Origin: Elgaria multicarinata webbii
Lineage: Eukaryota > Chordata > Lepidosauria > Squamata > Anguidae
Reading direction: 5' to 3'
Assembly: GCF_023053635.1 (NCBI RefSeq)
Contig: NC_086180.1
Location: 131,501-195,500, forward strand
Length of the DNA stretch: 64,000 nt
Program-made: the position numbers and the translations under genes
Notes under the pieces: model-generated
What the model was told of the DNA's origin: nothing
The model's input: the letters and a program-made list of their open reading frames with translations, nothing else
Databases searched by the model: none
In this document: piece after piece, positions 43,753-54,645 of the stretch
How the letters are laid out: the number at the start of each line of letters is the position of its first letter
Position numbering within the stretch: the stretch's first letter is position 1

Positions 43753-44636
43753 TGACGAGGAAGTGCAGGGAACACTTATCAAATTTGCAGATGACACCAA
43801 ATTGGGTGGGATAGCTACTACCCTGGAAGACAGAAACAAACTTTAAAGTGATCTTGAGAGGCTGGAGTGCTGGGCTGAAAACAACAGGATGAAATTTAAT
43901 AGGGATAAATGCCAAGTTCTACATTTAGGAAATAGAAACCAAAGGCACAGTTACAAGATGGGGGATACTTGGCTCAGCAATACTACAAACGAGAAGGATC
44001 TTGGAATTGTTGTAGATTGCAAGCTGAATATGAGCCAACAGTGCGATATGGCTGCAAGAAAGGCAAATGCTATTTTGGGCTGCATTAATAGAAGTAGAGC
44101 TTCCAAATCACGTGAGGTCCTGGTTCCTCTCTATTCGGCCCTGGTTAGGCCTCATCTAGAGTATTGCGTCCAGTTCTGGGCTCCACAATTCAAGAAGGAC
44201 GCAGACAAGCTGAAGCGTGTTCAGAGGAGGGCAACCAGGATGATCAGGGGTCTGGAAACAAAGCCCTATGAAGTGAGACTGAAGGAACTGGGCATGTTTA
44301 GCCTGGAGAAGAGAAGATTGAGGGGAGACATGATAGCACTCTTCAAATACTTAAAAGGTTGTCACACAGAGGAGGGCCAGGATCTCTTCTCGATCCTCCC
44401 AGAGTGCAGGACACGGAATAACGGGCTCAAGTTAAAGGAAGCCAGATTCCAGCTGGACATCAGGAAAAACTTCCTGACTGTTAGAGCAGTACAACAATGG
44501 AATCGGTTACCTAGGGAGGTTGTGGGCTCTCCCACACTAGAGGCATTCAAGAAGCAGCTGGACAACCATCTGTCAGGGATGCTTTAGGGTGGATTCCTGC
44601 ATTGAGCAGGGGGTTGGACTCGATGGACTTGTAGAT
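43753..44636 (+). mobile_element. CR1 LINE 3' part
   Basis: A 5'-truncated CR1 begins in the RT just before KFADDTK and runs in frame 43889-44587 through MKFNRDKCQVLHLGNRNQ to the ORF end KKQLDNHLSGML, then the 3' UTR up to GGACTCGATGGACTTGTAG. The normal end (ATTCTATGATTCTATGA) is displaced: a BovB copy begins at about 44631-44637 and only TGATTCTATGAC appears after it, at about 46728-46739. Confidence 0.93.
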
Positions 44637-45281
44637 TATGGCAACAGCTTGATTTATAACTGGCAAATAGAGGGAGAAAACGTGGAGGCAGTGACCGACT
44701 TTGTATTTCTGGGCGCAAAGATTACTGCAGACACTGACTGCAGCCAGGAAATCAGAAGACGTTTACCTCTTGGGAGGAAAGCAATGACAAATCTTGATAA
44801 AATAGTTAAGAGCAGAGACACCACACTGACAACAAAGGTCCGCATAGTTAAAGCAATGGTATTCCCCGTAGTAACCTATGGCTGCGAGAGCTGGACCATA
44901 AGGAAAGCTGAGCGAAGGAAGATAGATGCTTTTGAACTGTGGTGTTGGAGGAAAATTCTGAGAGTGCCTTGGACTGCAAGAAGATCAAACCAGTCCATAC
45001 TCCAGGAAATAAAGCCAGACTGCTCACTTGAGGGAATGGTATTAAAGGCAAAACTGAAGTACTTTGGCCACATAATGAGAAGACAGGATCCCCTGGAGAA
45101 GAGGCTGATGCTAGGGAAAGTGGAAGGCAAAAGGAAGAGGGGCCGACCAAGGGCAAGATGGATGGATGATATTCTGGAGGTGACAGACTTGACCTTGGGG
45201 GAGCTAGGGGTGGCAACGGCTGACAGAAAGCTCTGGCGTGGGCTGGTCCATGAAGTCACGAAGAGTCGGAAGCGACTGAAC
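44631..45281 (+). mobile_element. BovB (RTE) LINE 3' part
   Basis: The frame reads DYGNSLIYNWQIEGENVEAV, FVFLGAKITADTDCSQEI, TYGCESWTIRKAERRKIDAF, GRPRARWMDDI and ends VTKSRKRLN at 45284, the C-terminal end of BovB ORF2. It is 5' truncated. The 3' tail is interrupted at GACTGAAC by the element at 45282-46704 and resumes at 46705-46727 as GACTGAACGAATAAACAAC. BovB is horizontally transferred in origin and abundant in squamates. Confidence 0.92.
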
Positions 45282-46704
45282 TAGGCATGTGCTCCGCTCC
45301 TATTAGAAGCGCAGAAGCAGGAGCGAATTGGCCTGCTCCGCCTTGCCCAGAGGCGGAGTAGAAGCGGACTGCGGACCCCTAGAAGCAAGGCAAAGAGAAG
45401 CGACCATTGGCGGAGCGCTTCTCTTTCCGCAGAGCGCTCCGATCGCCATCTTGAAACATTTCGCCCATAGATAACTGGGTTGTTTTTGAAGCTATCGTTC
45501 TGAAAATTCTTGTGCTTAGACAGTCGTGGATGGGGGTCATTTTGAGACTACTCTCACCTCTCTGCGTCGTGTGGGTCGCGTGCTATATTTTTTTAAAAAT
45601 CGGGTCAACAAACGGACAGCGCGGGTCAAACGGCGGTTTTCGCCCATAGGATTGCATTGCGGAAAAGAATCGGGGATAACTGGGTTGTTTTTTAAGCCAA
45701 GTTTGAGGTTTGAGGTTTCTAACATGCAAAATGACAGAGCTATGGAAAGGGGTGTGAATGGGGTGCCTGATTTTCATAAATTCCCCAAAAATCAGGGGAT
45801 GATGGGATTGCCTTGAAACTTGGCATCCATGTGGACACGTGGATAAGCTATCATGGTGCCGAGTTTGAGGTTTCTAATGTGCAAATTGACATAGTTGTAG
45901 AATGGGACAATTTGGGGTGAGTTAAGCCGCGCCAAAAATCAGGGGATGATGGGATTGCCTTGAGTCTGGGCGTCCATGTGGACACATGGATAAGCTATCA
46001 TGGTGCCGAGTTTGAAGTTTCTAACATGCAAATTGACGGAGCTATCCCAAGGGGTCTGAATGGGGTGCCCGATTTTCAAAAATTCCCCAAAAATCAGGGG
46101 ATGATGGGATTGCCTTGAAACTTGGCGTCCATGTGGACACATGGATAAGCTATCATGGTGCCGAGTTTGAGGTTTCTAACGTGCAAATTGACGGAGCTAT
46201 CGAAGGGGGTGTGAATTAGGGTTATGGGTGGTGTGTTAGAGGTTAGAGCCGCGCCAAAAATCAGGGGATGATGGGACTGCCTTGAGTCTGGGCGTGCGTG
46301 TGTGTCCCTGGATAAGCTCTCATGGTGGCGAGTTTGAGATTTTTAGCGTGCAAATTGACGGAGCTATGGAAAGGGGTGTGAATGGGGTGCCCGATTTTCA
46401 AAAATTCCCCAAAAATCAGGGGATGATGGGATTCCCTTGAAACTTGGCATGCATGTGTATACCCCCATGAGGTGTCATGGTGCCAAACGTGAGGTTTCTA
46501 ACTTGAACAGAAAAAAATTGTTTACTTTTTTTAGCTTTCAATGCAAGCCTATGGGGGGGGGGGGAAAACGGAGCTCCGATCCAGATCCGGAGCTCCGAGC
46601 GGAGCGGAGCGGACATGGGCGGAGTGGGGGCGGGGCGAAGCGGCCCGATCCAAAAATCGCAGATCTGGAAGTGAAGCGGAGCGGGGGGTCCGTGCACACC
46701 CCTA
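45282..46704. mobile_element. Non-autonomous hAT-type DNA transposon inside BovB tail
   Basis: The ends are TAGGCATGTGC and GCACACCCCTA, imperfect terminal inverted repeats. They are flanked by the exact 8-bp duplication GACTGAAC (45274-45281 and 46705-46712), the target size of hAT elements. The 1423-bp body has no transposase. It consists of GC-rich ends (GAGCGGAGCGGAGCGG motifs) around an internal tandem repeat. The uninterrupted target exists at 8591-8632, which proves the insertion event. Confidence 0.88.
45690..46480 (+). repeat. Tandem repeat of about 150-165 bp inside the hAT-type element
   Basis: The block AAAAATCAGGGGATGATGGG recurs at about 45787, 45934, 46087, 46255 and 46411. 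Each is followed by GATAAGCT(A/C)TCATGGTG-like and GAGTTTGAGGTTTCTAA-like segments. Two unit types alternate, one preceded by ATTCCCC and one by GCCGCGCC, giving a roughly 310-bp dimer period. Confidence 0.85.
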
Positions 46705-46740
46705 GACTGAACGAATAAACAACAAAATGATTCTATGACA
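46705..46740 (+). repeat. Remaining BovB tail and CR1 terminus
   Basis: GACTGAACGAATAAACAAC closes the BovB copy and AAAATGATTCTATGACA holds the last CR1-type bases. This is the right edge of the three-deep nest. Confidence 0.75.
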
Positions 46741-49282
46741 GTGGGCGGCCCATGCCAGAGGCCTCACACACAGTGCAGCAGGGAAGGAGTTCGGAGGAAA
46801 GATGGGCAGGCAGGTGTCTCCCACCTCAACGCCCCCGGAACCTGCCTCACAGAAGGCCCCCGGGAGGCCCTCCGTCCCTCTGCTGGAGAGCCACTGCCCA
46901 AGCAGAAGAGAGACTCAGTGCTGGGCTGGGTGGACCCAGGCAGCTCCGCCAAAGGTCAGCAGAAAGAGGAAGCGTTTTCTGGCATTGAAAAGGATAGGCC
47001 CATTGGCCATTTACCTACGCGGAATCAGCATTCCACGTCATTTGCGACCTCCCTCCCTCCCTCCCCCACCCACCCTGTCCTAAAGCCCCACTCATGGCCA
47101 TTTCCCCCCGCCCCCGCCACTTCCACCGTGCTCTTTCAACGGACCCCATCACTGAATCAGCCAGTGAACACGTAGAGAGTCATTTCCACACGGGGCTACG
47201 AAAGGCAACAAACGGCGGCTACCCAGATCCAGGGCGCAAGAGGGCTGGTGCCTCGCCCTGTCTCCCGCCCTCTCCCACTGCGTCATCTCAGCAGAGGGTG
47301 CTCAGAAGCCAGCCCCGCTGTGCTCAATAGGCTCTGCTTCCTTGCAAGCACGGCTGGGGCGGGCCCAGCCCTCAATCAGGCTAAGGCAGCTGTGAGTGGG
47401 TGGGTGGGTGGGTGCGCTGTCCGTGGAGGGCTCGCCCAAGGCCGCTGGGCCCAGCAGGGTCTGAAGGGAAGCATTCAGAGAGCACAAACAATTGGGCCTT
47501 TTAAGAGCCTGGGCAGGAATCACAAAGAACCGCCGCTGGGGGCCAGAGCAGGCCTGGGAAGAGGCTGCAGCACAGCCGCCTTGCTGGGAGCAAGGAGAGG
47601 GGGTGCGCCGATGGGGGTGGGGGTGGAGGGGGAGAGGTGGGGGCATGGCCAGAAAGAGCCAGCAGGGCTCCATGGTGGAAGGCCGGCTGATGCTCTGGCA
47701 GGACTGAGACAGTAGCCCCAGAACAGGAAGACGCCTCCGGCAGGAAGGCAGCCCCCCGGCCCCCTGAGCTAGGCCCGGCCAGCCACGGACAGAAGGCAGA
47801 GCCAGAGACCCCTTAACTGGGGAGGCCTCTCGTGGAGGCCAGGAGTGAAAGCCTGGAGGGAAGGCACCCAGGCCTCCATTCTTTAGGGGACAGGGCTGAA
47901 AAATGCCCACAACTTCCACGGGGCCCATACGTGCAAAATGCCGCCCAGGCACATAAAATAGGTCTTTTCTGCAGCCCTGCTTTGGGCTAGCATCGGAGCC
48001 CAGGTGGGCTTGGGAGTCACAGCCACTCCGACTCCGCTCCTAGCCACGCTGCCTGAGCCATGAAGGACATCCCACCCCCGTGCCCCGATTTCCTGCCAGT
48101 CCTCACTCCACATCTGCTGGCAGAACGCACCTCGCCTCCTGTTTAATGTACGTTAATTATATTTCTTTAAAAAGGCATCAAAGTTCACCACTCCACTTCA
48201 CTACCTTTCACGTCTCTCCTCACTCACTTTGCTCCATCCAACTAGCTTGTTTCCCAAACTTGAACAGGTGTCTCTGAGATTCACCTGAACTAGAGAGAAT
48301 ACAATGGCTTTATGGTCAGACCCCACTCAGAGACAGATTTACGAATCCTTGCTGAGTGTTTTGGGCTTCAAGAATTAACAAATGAGTAGGAGTCCCTGAA
48401 ACTTCCCTCAAAGCAGACAACACAAACTTGGTACTAAAGACTATATATTTATTGCTCAAACAGTCTAAGGGAATAACAAGATTCAGCTAAGATGAGGCAG
48501 ATCAGAAACATCCCTAAATATACACAAGTTATAATCACTTAAAGTACAATAAAGATAGTAGCAAACATATTTTTAACAAGTTTCTCTTAATCTAACAGTT
48601 GATACCAAAATGTCCTAGTTATCTAAATGGAAGGCGTAAGAACCTCAGAAGAAGAGCCCTGATGCTGGATCAGACCCAGGCTCCATCTCGTCCAGCTCTC
48701 CCACACTAGAGGCCTTCAAGAACCGCCAAGAGAGCTTCAGCTATTGGGCAGCATAAAAATGCAATTGCAGGTGAGTAGTTGGCCCCCTGGATTGGCCCAG
48801 AGCAAGAAACAGGGGGCTGAAGGAAGCTGCACACATTTGCACATGCAAAGAACTTTGATTGCAAAGAGTGACAAGGGCAGCCCCCTTCCAAGGAACATTG
48901 TCATGTGGTAGCAGAGAAGGAGGAGGAGGGTGGGGAGGAAGGGAAGCCCCACCCCACCCCACGCTAAGGCCACCATCCAAGACTAGACATGGAAACTGGG
49001 GTTCTGGTTCTACCAGCCCCTGAGGCTAAAGCGCCCCCCCTCTCTGCATCCTGCCCCTGCATATCCAAAGATGCTTCAGGTGCGCACAGCAGCTGCTGGA
49101 CTTTTACCCCACTGGAGAGCAGGACACTCGGCCCCCACCAGCCTTTTACAGTCCCCTCAGTTGCAGGAAAGGCTTGCAAGGGAGAAGGTGGGGGAGGGAG
49201 GGAGGGAGGGAGGGAGAAGAGTAGAGACAGAAAGTGCTGCTCTCTCCCTCTCTCTCCTTCTCTAACTAGCTGGAATCATTTT
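46741..49282. other. Stretch without recognised gene
   Basis: No conserved exon was recognised on either strand. Small repeat remains include GATGCTGGATCAGACCCAGG at about 48660 and a piece of LINE tail at 48720-48770. A (GGGA)n tract lies at 49190-49216. Confidence 0.45.
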
Positions 49283-49622
49283 CATAGAATCATAGAATAG
49301 CAGAGTTGGAAGGGGCCTACAAGGCCATCGAGTCCAACCCCCTGCTCACTGCAGGAATCCACCCTAAAGCATCCCTGACAGAGGGTTGTCCGGCTGCCTT
49401 TTGAAGGCCTCTAGTCTGGGAGAGCCCACCACCTCCCTAGGTAACTGATTCCATTGTCGTACTGCTCTAACAGTCAGGAAGTTTTTACTGATGTCCAGCT
49501 GGAATCTGGCTTCCTTTAACTTGAGCCCGTTATTCCGTGTCCTGCACTCTGGGAGGATCGAGAAGAGATCCTGGCCCTCCTCTGTGTGACAACCTTTTAA
49601 GTATTTGAAGAGTGCTATCATT
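49283..49622 (-). mobile_element. CR1 LINE 3' end, reverse strand
   Basis: TCATAGAATCATAGAATAGC to GAGTGCTATCAT is the reverse complement of the last 340 or so bases of CR1. It stops where a forward CR1 5' end begins. Together with the reverse piece at 53541-54516 it makes up most of one reversed CR1. Confidence 0.93.
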
Positions 49623-52098
49623 CTGTTTCCTGACTTGGAGCTGAGCAGAAGCAGGGAAGAGCAGCTGGCCCAGCTCAAGTAGAAGCTAGAAAAGCAAGCC
49701 AGTTCCCAGAGAGCGAGCGAACAGAAAGCGAGCGAATAGGAAGAGCAAACAGGAGTTTGACAGGGGGAGTTCGGCAGGAGAGGTCAAGGGGGAGGCCTCT
49801 AAGAAAGAAAGAAAAACAAAGGGGGGGGACACAAAGAAAAACGTAAAGAGAAAAAAAAACCACAAAACCACATATTAAAAAAAAAACCAACCAAAAAATC
49901 TTATTTTCCCTTAAGACCTACTCATATAATTGTGTACCTTCAGAGAGGACAGGACAAAGCAAAGGCAATTCCACTATAATCAGAAAGGAAAAAACAAAGC
50001 AGAAATAGACAGTATGGATGGAAAGGAGTCCCTAGAGGTGGTGACCTGCAAAGGGTGTGCAATGTTCGTGTTTCTGCCTGAGCTCAACATGGCGTATACC
50101 TGCAACAAGCGCAAGCTTGTGGCACTTTTGGAAGAAAAAGTGAGAGGACTTGAGCGGTGAGTGTCCACCCTCCAAAGAATAAGAGAAGACGAGAAGTTCT
50201 TAGACCGAACGGTGGAACTGCAACAGCAACAAGAACGAGATTGAAGAGCAACAGCCAGCTGAAGCAGAAGTGGAGTATGCTGAGGAAACCCAATGAAGAG
50301 GAAACTCTCTGGAAAAGAGCGATAGTCAGGAGCAGAAGAACTAGAAGGCATTCTGCACCGGTGGAACCATTAGAGTTAAGCAACCGCTTTCAGCTTCTGG
50401 AGGATGAGTCTGAAGGACAGTTTGCAGAGGAAGAAGTACAGCAGACACCGTGCAACAATGAACAAGAGGCAGAAGGTAGGTCAACCAAGAAGAAGAGAAG
50501 AGTAGTCGTTGTGGGAGACTCCCTGCTGTGTGGGATTGAAACCCAAGTATGTCATGAAGACCCATGGACTCGCCAGGTGTGCTGTCTCCCTGGAGCACAG
50601 ATTAGAGATGTGACTGAAGGGTTACCAAAGCTCATAAAGTCCACGGACACATACCCCTTTCTTCTCATCCATGTGGGAACAAATGATGTCGCCAAGAAGA
50701 GCTACGAAGAAATCATTTCAGACTTTGAAGCTCTGGGAAGGAAACTGAAGAACTTTGGGGCCCAGGTAGTTTTCTCATCCATCCTCCCGGTTCTTGGAAG
50801 AGGATTAGAAAGGGAACGAAAAATACTCCGGATGAATGACTGGCTACGAAGGTGGTGCCGACGTGAGAGTTTTGGATTCTGGGACCAAGGGCTAAGCTAC
50901 TTGGAACATGGACTGCTGGCAAGGGATGGGTTGCACCTCACAAGGGCTGGAAAGAATGTGTTCGGCCACAGCATGAAGAACTTGATCAGGAGGGCTTTAA
51001 ACTGAATCTTACCGGGGCGGGAGACGTAAACCTCGAGGCAACAATGGATGAAGGCCAAGGCACCACAGTACAGAGAACAGCTCCAATAGTGCCCCAAAAT
51101 AGTGTCTGCAACAATGTAGGAACAAAGCCAGACTATAAAACACATGGTCTTCGATGTCTATATACTAATGCCCAGAGCATGGGAAACAAACAGAACGAAC
51201 TTGAACTCTTATTACATGAAGGCAAATACGACTTGATAGGTATAACTGAAACTTGGTGGGATGACTCCCATGACTGGAATATAGCAATTGAAGGATATAA
51301 CTTGTTCAAAAAGAACAGAAGAAATAGAAAGGGAGGTGGAGTGTTGATGGGGGACTTCAATTACCCTGATATCTGTTGGGAGACCAATACTACCTTCCAA
51401 GAAATTCCTGACATGTATGGGTGATAACTTTCTCCTACAGAAAGTGGTAGAAGGAACTAGAGGGTCGGCAATCCTTGACTTGATATTGACCAATAGGGAT
51501 GACTTAGTGGATAAAGTGGCAGTTACGGGAACTCTGGGGGAAGTGACCACGTCATACTTGAATTCTTGATTATGAAGGAGACAAAAGTTGAGTGTAGGCA
51601 TACACGTACTCTGGATTTTAGGAAAGCTGATTTTAATAAACTCAGAACTATGATAAGTAAGGTCCCATGGCAAATGAACCTAATGAGAAAAGGAGTGCAG
51701 GATGGGTGGGAGTATTTAAAAAATGAAATTTTAAAGGCACAGTTACAAACAATTCCAACAAGGAGAAAAGATAGAAGACAACAGAGGAAACCAATGTGGC
51801 TCCACAAAAAGCTTAGAGATTACCTGAAAATAAAAAGGGTTACATATAGGAAGTGGAAGGAAGGCCAGGCTACAAAAGGAGAGTACAGACAAGTGGCGCA
51901 GAAGTGCCGAAATGGCGTCAGGAAGGCTAAAGCTCAGAATGAGCTGAGATTAGCGAGGGATGGTAAAAGCAATAAAAAGGCTTTCTTCAGATACGTGAGT
52001 AGTAAAAGATAGAGGAAAGAAATGGTGGTTCAACTGCTTAATGAGGATGGCAAATTGATAACAGATGACAAAGAAAAGGCTGAAGTGCTCAATTCCTA
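49623..52098 (+). mobile_element. CR1 LINE with 5' UTR, ORF1 and endonuclease, interrupted
   Basis: A forward CR1 carries its 5' region (49623-49990, AG-rich with A runs), ORF1 (about 50011-51005) and the start of ORF2 from 51044 (LRCLYTNAQSMGNKQNELEL, then LIGITETWWDDSHDWNIAIE, typical endonuclease start). About 250 bases of the endonuclease are missing between GGGGVL and [11 protein letters not shown] near 51343, relative to the copy at 10965. The coding sequence is broken in several places. At 52098 a Harbinger-like element splits it; it resumes at 53211. Confidence 0.93.
50157..51005 (+). CDS. CR1 ORF1 with SGNH-type esterase domain
   Basis: The frame of 282 codons has a basic N-terminal part and a C-terminal SGNH hydrolase-like domain. 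VVVVGDSLLCGIE holds the nucleophile Ser block, HVGTNDVAKKS the Gly/Asn block and ARDGLHLTRAG the Asp/His block. CR1 ORF1 proteins with this esterase are known and thought to aid RNP or membrane handling; their exact role is unsettled. An upstream frame (49930-50160, starting MCTFREDRTKQR) includes the N-terminal coiled or Cys-containing part (VTCKGCAMFVFLPE). A TGA at 50158 separates the two. The catalytic blocks look intact. Confidence 0.85.
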   Translation: MSVHPPKNKRRREVLRPNGGTATATRTRLKSNSQLKQKWSMLRKPNEEETLWKRAIVRSRRTRRHSAPVEPLELSNRFQLLEDESEGQFAEEEVQQTPCNNEQEAEGRSTKKKRRVVVVGDSLLCGIETQVCHEDPWTRQVCCLPGAQIRDVTEGLPKLIKSTDTYPFLLIHVGTNDVAKKSYEEIISDFEALGRKLKNFGAQVVFSSILPVLGRGLERERKILRMNDWLRRWCRRESFGFWDQGLSYLEHGLLARDGLHLTRAGKNVFGHSMKNLIRRALN

Positions 52099-53210
52099 GG
52101 GCGTTGCTAGACCTACCGGGTGTTCCGTCGTTGAGGAGCGGTGAAAGCGGCTTTTCCCGTTCAGCCGTGACGCCTCATGCTCCACACCTGCCTTCGATTT
52201 GTGGCGGAAGTTTGCGCCGGTTGTGCTGCTGCCGCCGCGAGCACGGTTGCGCAGCCACACCGGCCTGATTGCCGCGGCTTTTTTTTCCGCTCGCTGCACG
52301 GTTTGCGCACGTCCGAAAGACCGCAAACTTGCGCAGCCGTCAGCGATGCCGCCGCAGGCCCCGGCGGCAGCGGCGGCGGCGGCGGCAGTGCCAGTGCCAG
52401 CTGAAGTGCTGCTGGTGCTGTTGAGGGTCAACATTGATGCGCTCACTTCCTGATGGGGGTCGTGGCGGGTGTAATATGACCCGAGGTCAATCGTCTGCAT
52501 GGGCACTCTGTGCCTACATCTCCCATCATGCCTCTGAGGTGTTGGCGGCGGTGATCGCCTCTGTGCCCTGTGCCCCATCCCAAGGAGCCAACCCACATCT
52601 GGCCGTAGCCATGGCAGCAGCCCACAAACAGCTCTGCCCTCTGCCAGCCTGGTACCCACACTAACAGGCAGCGTACAGCACCGCCATTATGCGGCCACGG
52701 TAGCTGCCCACCGCAAGGAGTCACCAGCCACTTTTCCGGTCCTCCGGTCCTGCGCAAACTGTCACTGGGGAAATAAAAAAAAAACACTAGAACAGGCGCA
52801 CATCCCCCACCCATCCCCCACACACCCCAGCAGCACACTAGCCACTTTTCCGTTCCTCCGTTCCTGCGCAAACTATCAGTGGGTGAGTAAAAAAAAAAAG
52901 CCGCTCCGCCGCGCTGCCCCAGCTGGCAGACTGCGCGCAAATGGCGGAGGTGGCTTGACCGAAGCCGCTGACCACTCCCCCTTAGCACGCCTTTTCCTGC
53001 CCAGTGCGGACCGCAGTGACCTCACATCCTCCCACACGTACTCCAAATTACCGCGGGACGGCAGGAAAAGGCGCACTAGAACTCACTTTTTTAAAGTCGG
53101 GAGAAAGAGGCTTCGCCGCAGGATAACGGCGGATCCTCGTGAACGTCATCTGGAAGCCTCGACGTGACTGCGGAAGGTAACGCGCGCTAGAGCCTCGTCT
53201 AGTAACGCCC
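52099..53210. mobile_element. Non-autonomous DNA transposon, Harbinger-like, inside CR1
   Basis: The 1112-bp insertion starts GGGCGTTGCTAGACCTACC and ends GTCTAGTAACGCCC, inverted repeats of about 14 bases. It splits CR1 at AATTCCTA/CTTTGCC with a 3-bp duplication (CTA at 52096-52098, TTA at 53211-53213, one change). A 3-bp YTA/TWA target fits PIF/Harbinger. No transposase frame is present. The interior is GC- and CpG-rich (e.g. GCGGCGGCGGCGG near 52372) and contains two partial copies of an AACTRTCA-STGGG segment near 52759 and 52871. Confidence 0.75.
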
Positions 53211-53540
53211 TTACTTTGCCTCAGTCTTCTCCCAAAAGTGGGTCTATGACCCCCCCCCTGGAAAAAGTGAAGCAGAAGTTGAGGGAGCAGGATTGCAGTT
53301 TGAGATTGATAAACAAATGGTTAAAGAACACCTAATTTCCTTGAATAAGTTCAAATCTCCAGGGCCTGATGAACTGCATCCTAGAGTAATGAAGGAGCTA
53401 GCGGAAGAACTCTCAGAACCTTTGTCTATTATCTTTGCAAAATCATGGAAGACGGGTGAGGTGCTGGACGACTGGATTAGGGCTAACGTTGTCCCTATCT
53501 TCAAAAAGGGCAAAAAGGAGGAACCTGGGAACTACAGACT
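53211..53540 (+). mobile_element. CR1 LINE, continuation after the insertion
   Basis: The frame 53293-53643 gives SLNKFKSPGPDELHPRVMKE and FAKSWKTGEVLDDW, the linker before RT, and stops at AACCTGGGAACTACAG. There the sequence turns into a reverse-strand CR1. Confidence 0.93.
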
Positions 53541-54516
53541 TTGTTTCCAGACCCCTGATCATCCTGGTTGCCCTCTGAACACGCTCCAGCTTGTTTGCAT
53601 CCTTCTTGAATTGTGGAGCCCAGAACTGGACGCAATACTCTAGATGAGGCCTAACCAGGGCCGAATAGAGAGGAACCAGTGCCTCACGTGATTTGGAAGC
53701 TATATTTCTATTAATGCAGCCCAAAATTGCATTTGCCTTTCTTGCAGCCATATCGCACTGTTGGCTCATATTCAGCTTGTGATCTACAATTCCAAGATCC
53801 TTCTTGTTTGTAGTATTGCTGAGCCAAGTATCCCCCTTCTTGTAACTGTGCATTTGGTTTCTATTTCTTAAATGTAGAACTTAGCATTTATCCCTATTAA
53901 ATTTCATCCTGTTGTTTTCAGCCCAGCACTCCAGCCTCTCAAGATCACTTTGAAGTTTGTTTCTGTCTTCCAGGGTATTAGCTATCCCACCCAATTTGGT
54001 GTCATCTGCAAATTTGATAAGCGTTCCCTGCACCTCCTCGGCCAAATCATTAATAAAAATGTTGAAGAGCATTGGGCTCAGGATTGAGCCCTGCGATACC
54101 CCACTCGTTGCCTCTCCCCAGTTTGAGAAGGTTCCATTGATAAGTACTCTTTGAGTCTGATTCTGTACCCAACCATGAATCCACGTAATAGTTGTTCCAT
54201 CTAGCCTGCTTTTAGCTAGTTTGTTAATCAGAATATCATGGGGCACTTTGTCAAAAGCTTTGCTGAAGTCAAGATATATGACGTCCACAGCATTCCCACA
54301 GTCCACAAGGAAGGTTACCCGATCAAAAAATGAGATCAAATAAATCTGACAGGATTTGTTCCTGACAAATCCATGTTGGCTTCTAGTAATCACTGCATTG
54401 TTTTTAAGGTGTTTACAGATTGACTTCTTTATAATCTGCTCCAGAATTTTCCCAGGGATGGATGTCAGACTGACTGGTCTGTAGTTCCCAGGTTCCTCCT
54501 TTTTGCCCTTTTTGAA
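53541..54516 (-). mobile_element. CR1 LINE RT region, reverse strand
   Basis: The - strand frame 53881-54558 (225 codons) carries VIYLDFSKAFDKVPHDI, SGVSQGSILSPMLFN and KFADDTK, and frame 53443-53853 the downstream part (HLEYCVQFWAPQFKKD). The RT is nearly open. The piece starts near CTATCTTCAAAAAGGGC of CR1 and ends just before the segment found at 49283-49622. It overlaps the forward piece by about 30 bases of CR1 sequence at the junction. Confidence 0.93.
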
Positions 54517-54537
54517 GGGCAAAAAGCACAGATGGGG

Positions 54538-54645
54538 GAACGTGTTGCTGGACTGCAACTCCCATCATCCCTGACCATGCTGGCTAGAGCTGATGAGAGT
54601 TGTAGTCCAACAGCATCTGTTGGGCCACATGTTCCACACGGCTGT
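54538..54645. mobile_element. Short palindromic repeat
   Basis: GCTGGACTGCAACTCCCATC at the left and GATGAGAGTTGTAGTCCAAC at the right are imperfect inverted repeats around CATGCTGGCTAGAGC. This is a short MITE-like or foldback repeat that I have the impression is common in reptiles. Confidence 0.55.

Noticed and set aside
46205-46230. TTAGGGTT-like bases as another telomeric tract
   Set aside because: A single unit within a diverged copy of the hAT internal repeat; not an array.
45690-46480. Regularly spaced repeats as a CRISPR array
   Set aside because: Units are about 150-165 bp with similar sequence between them, inside a eukaryotic DNA transposon.
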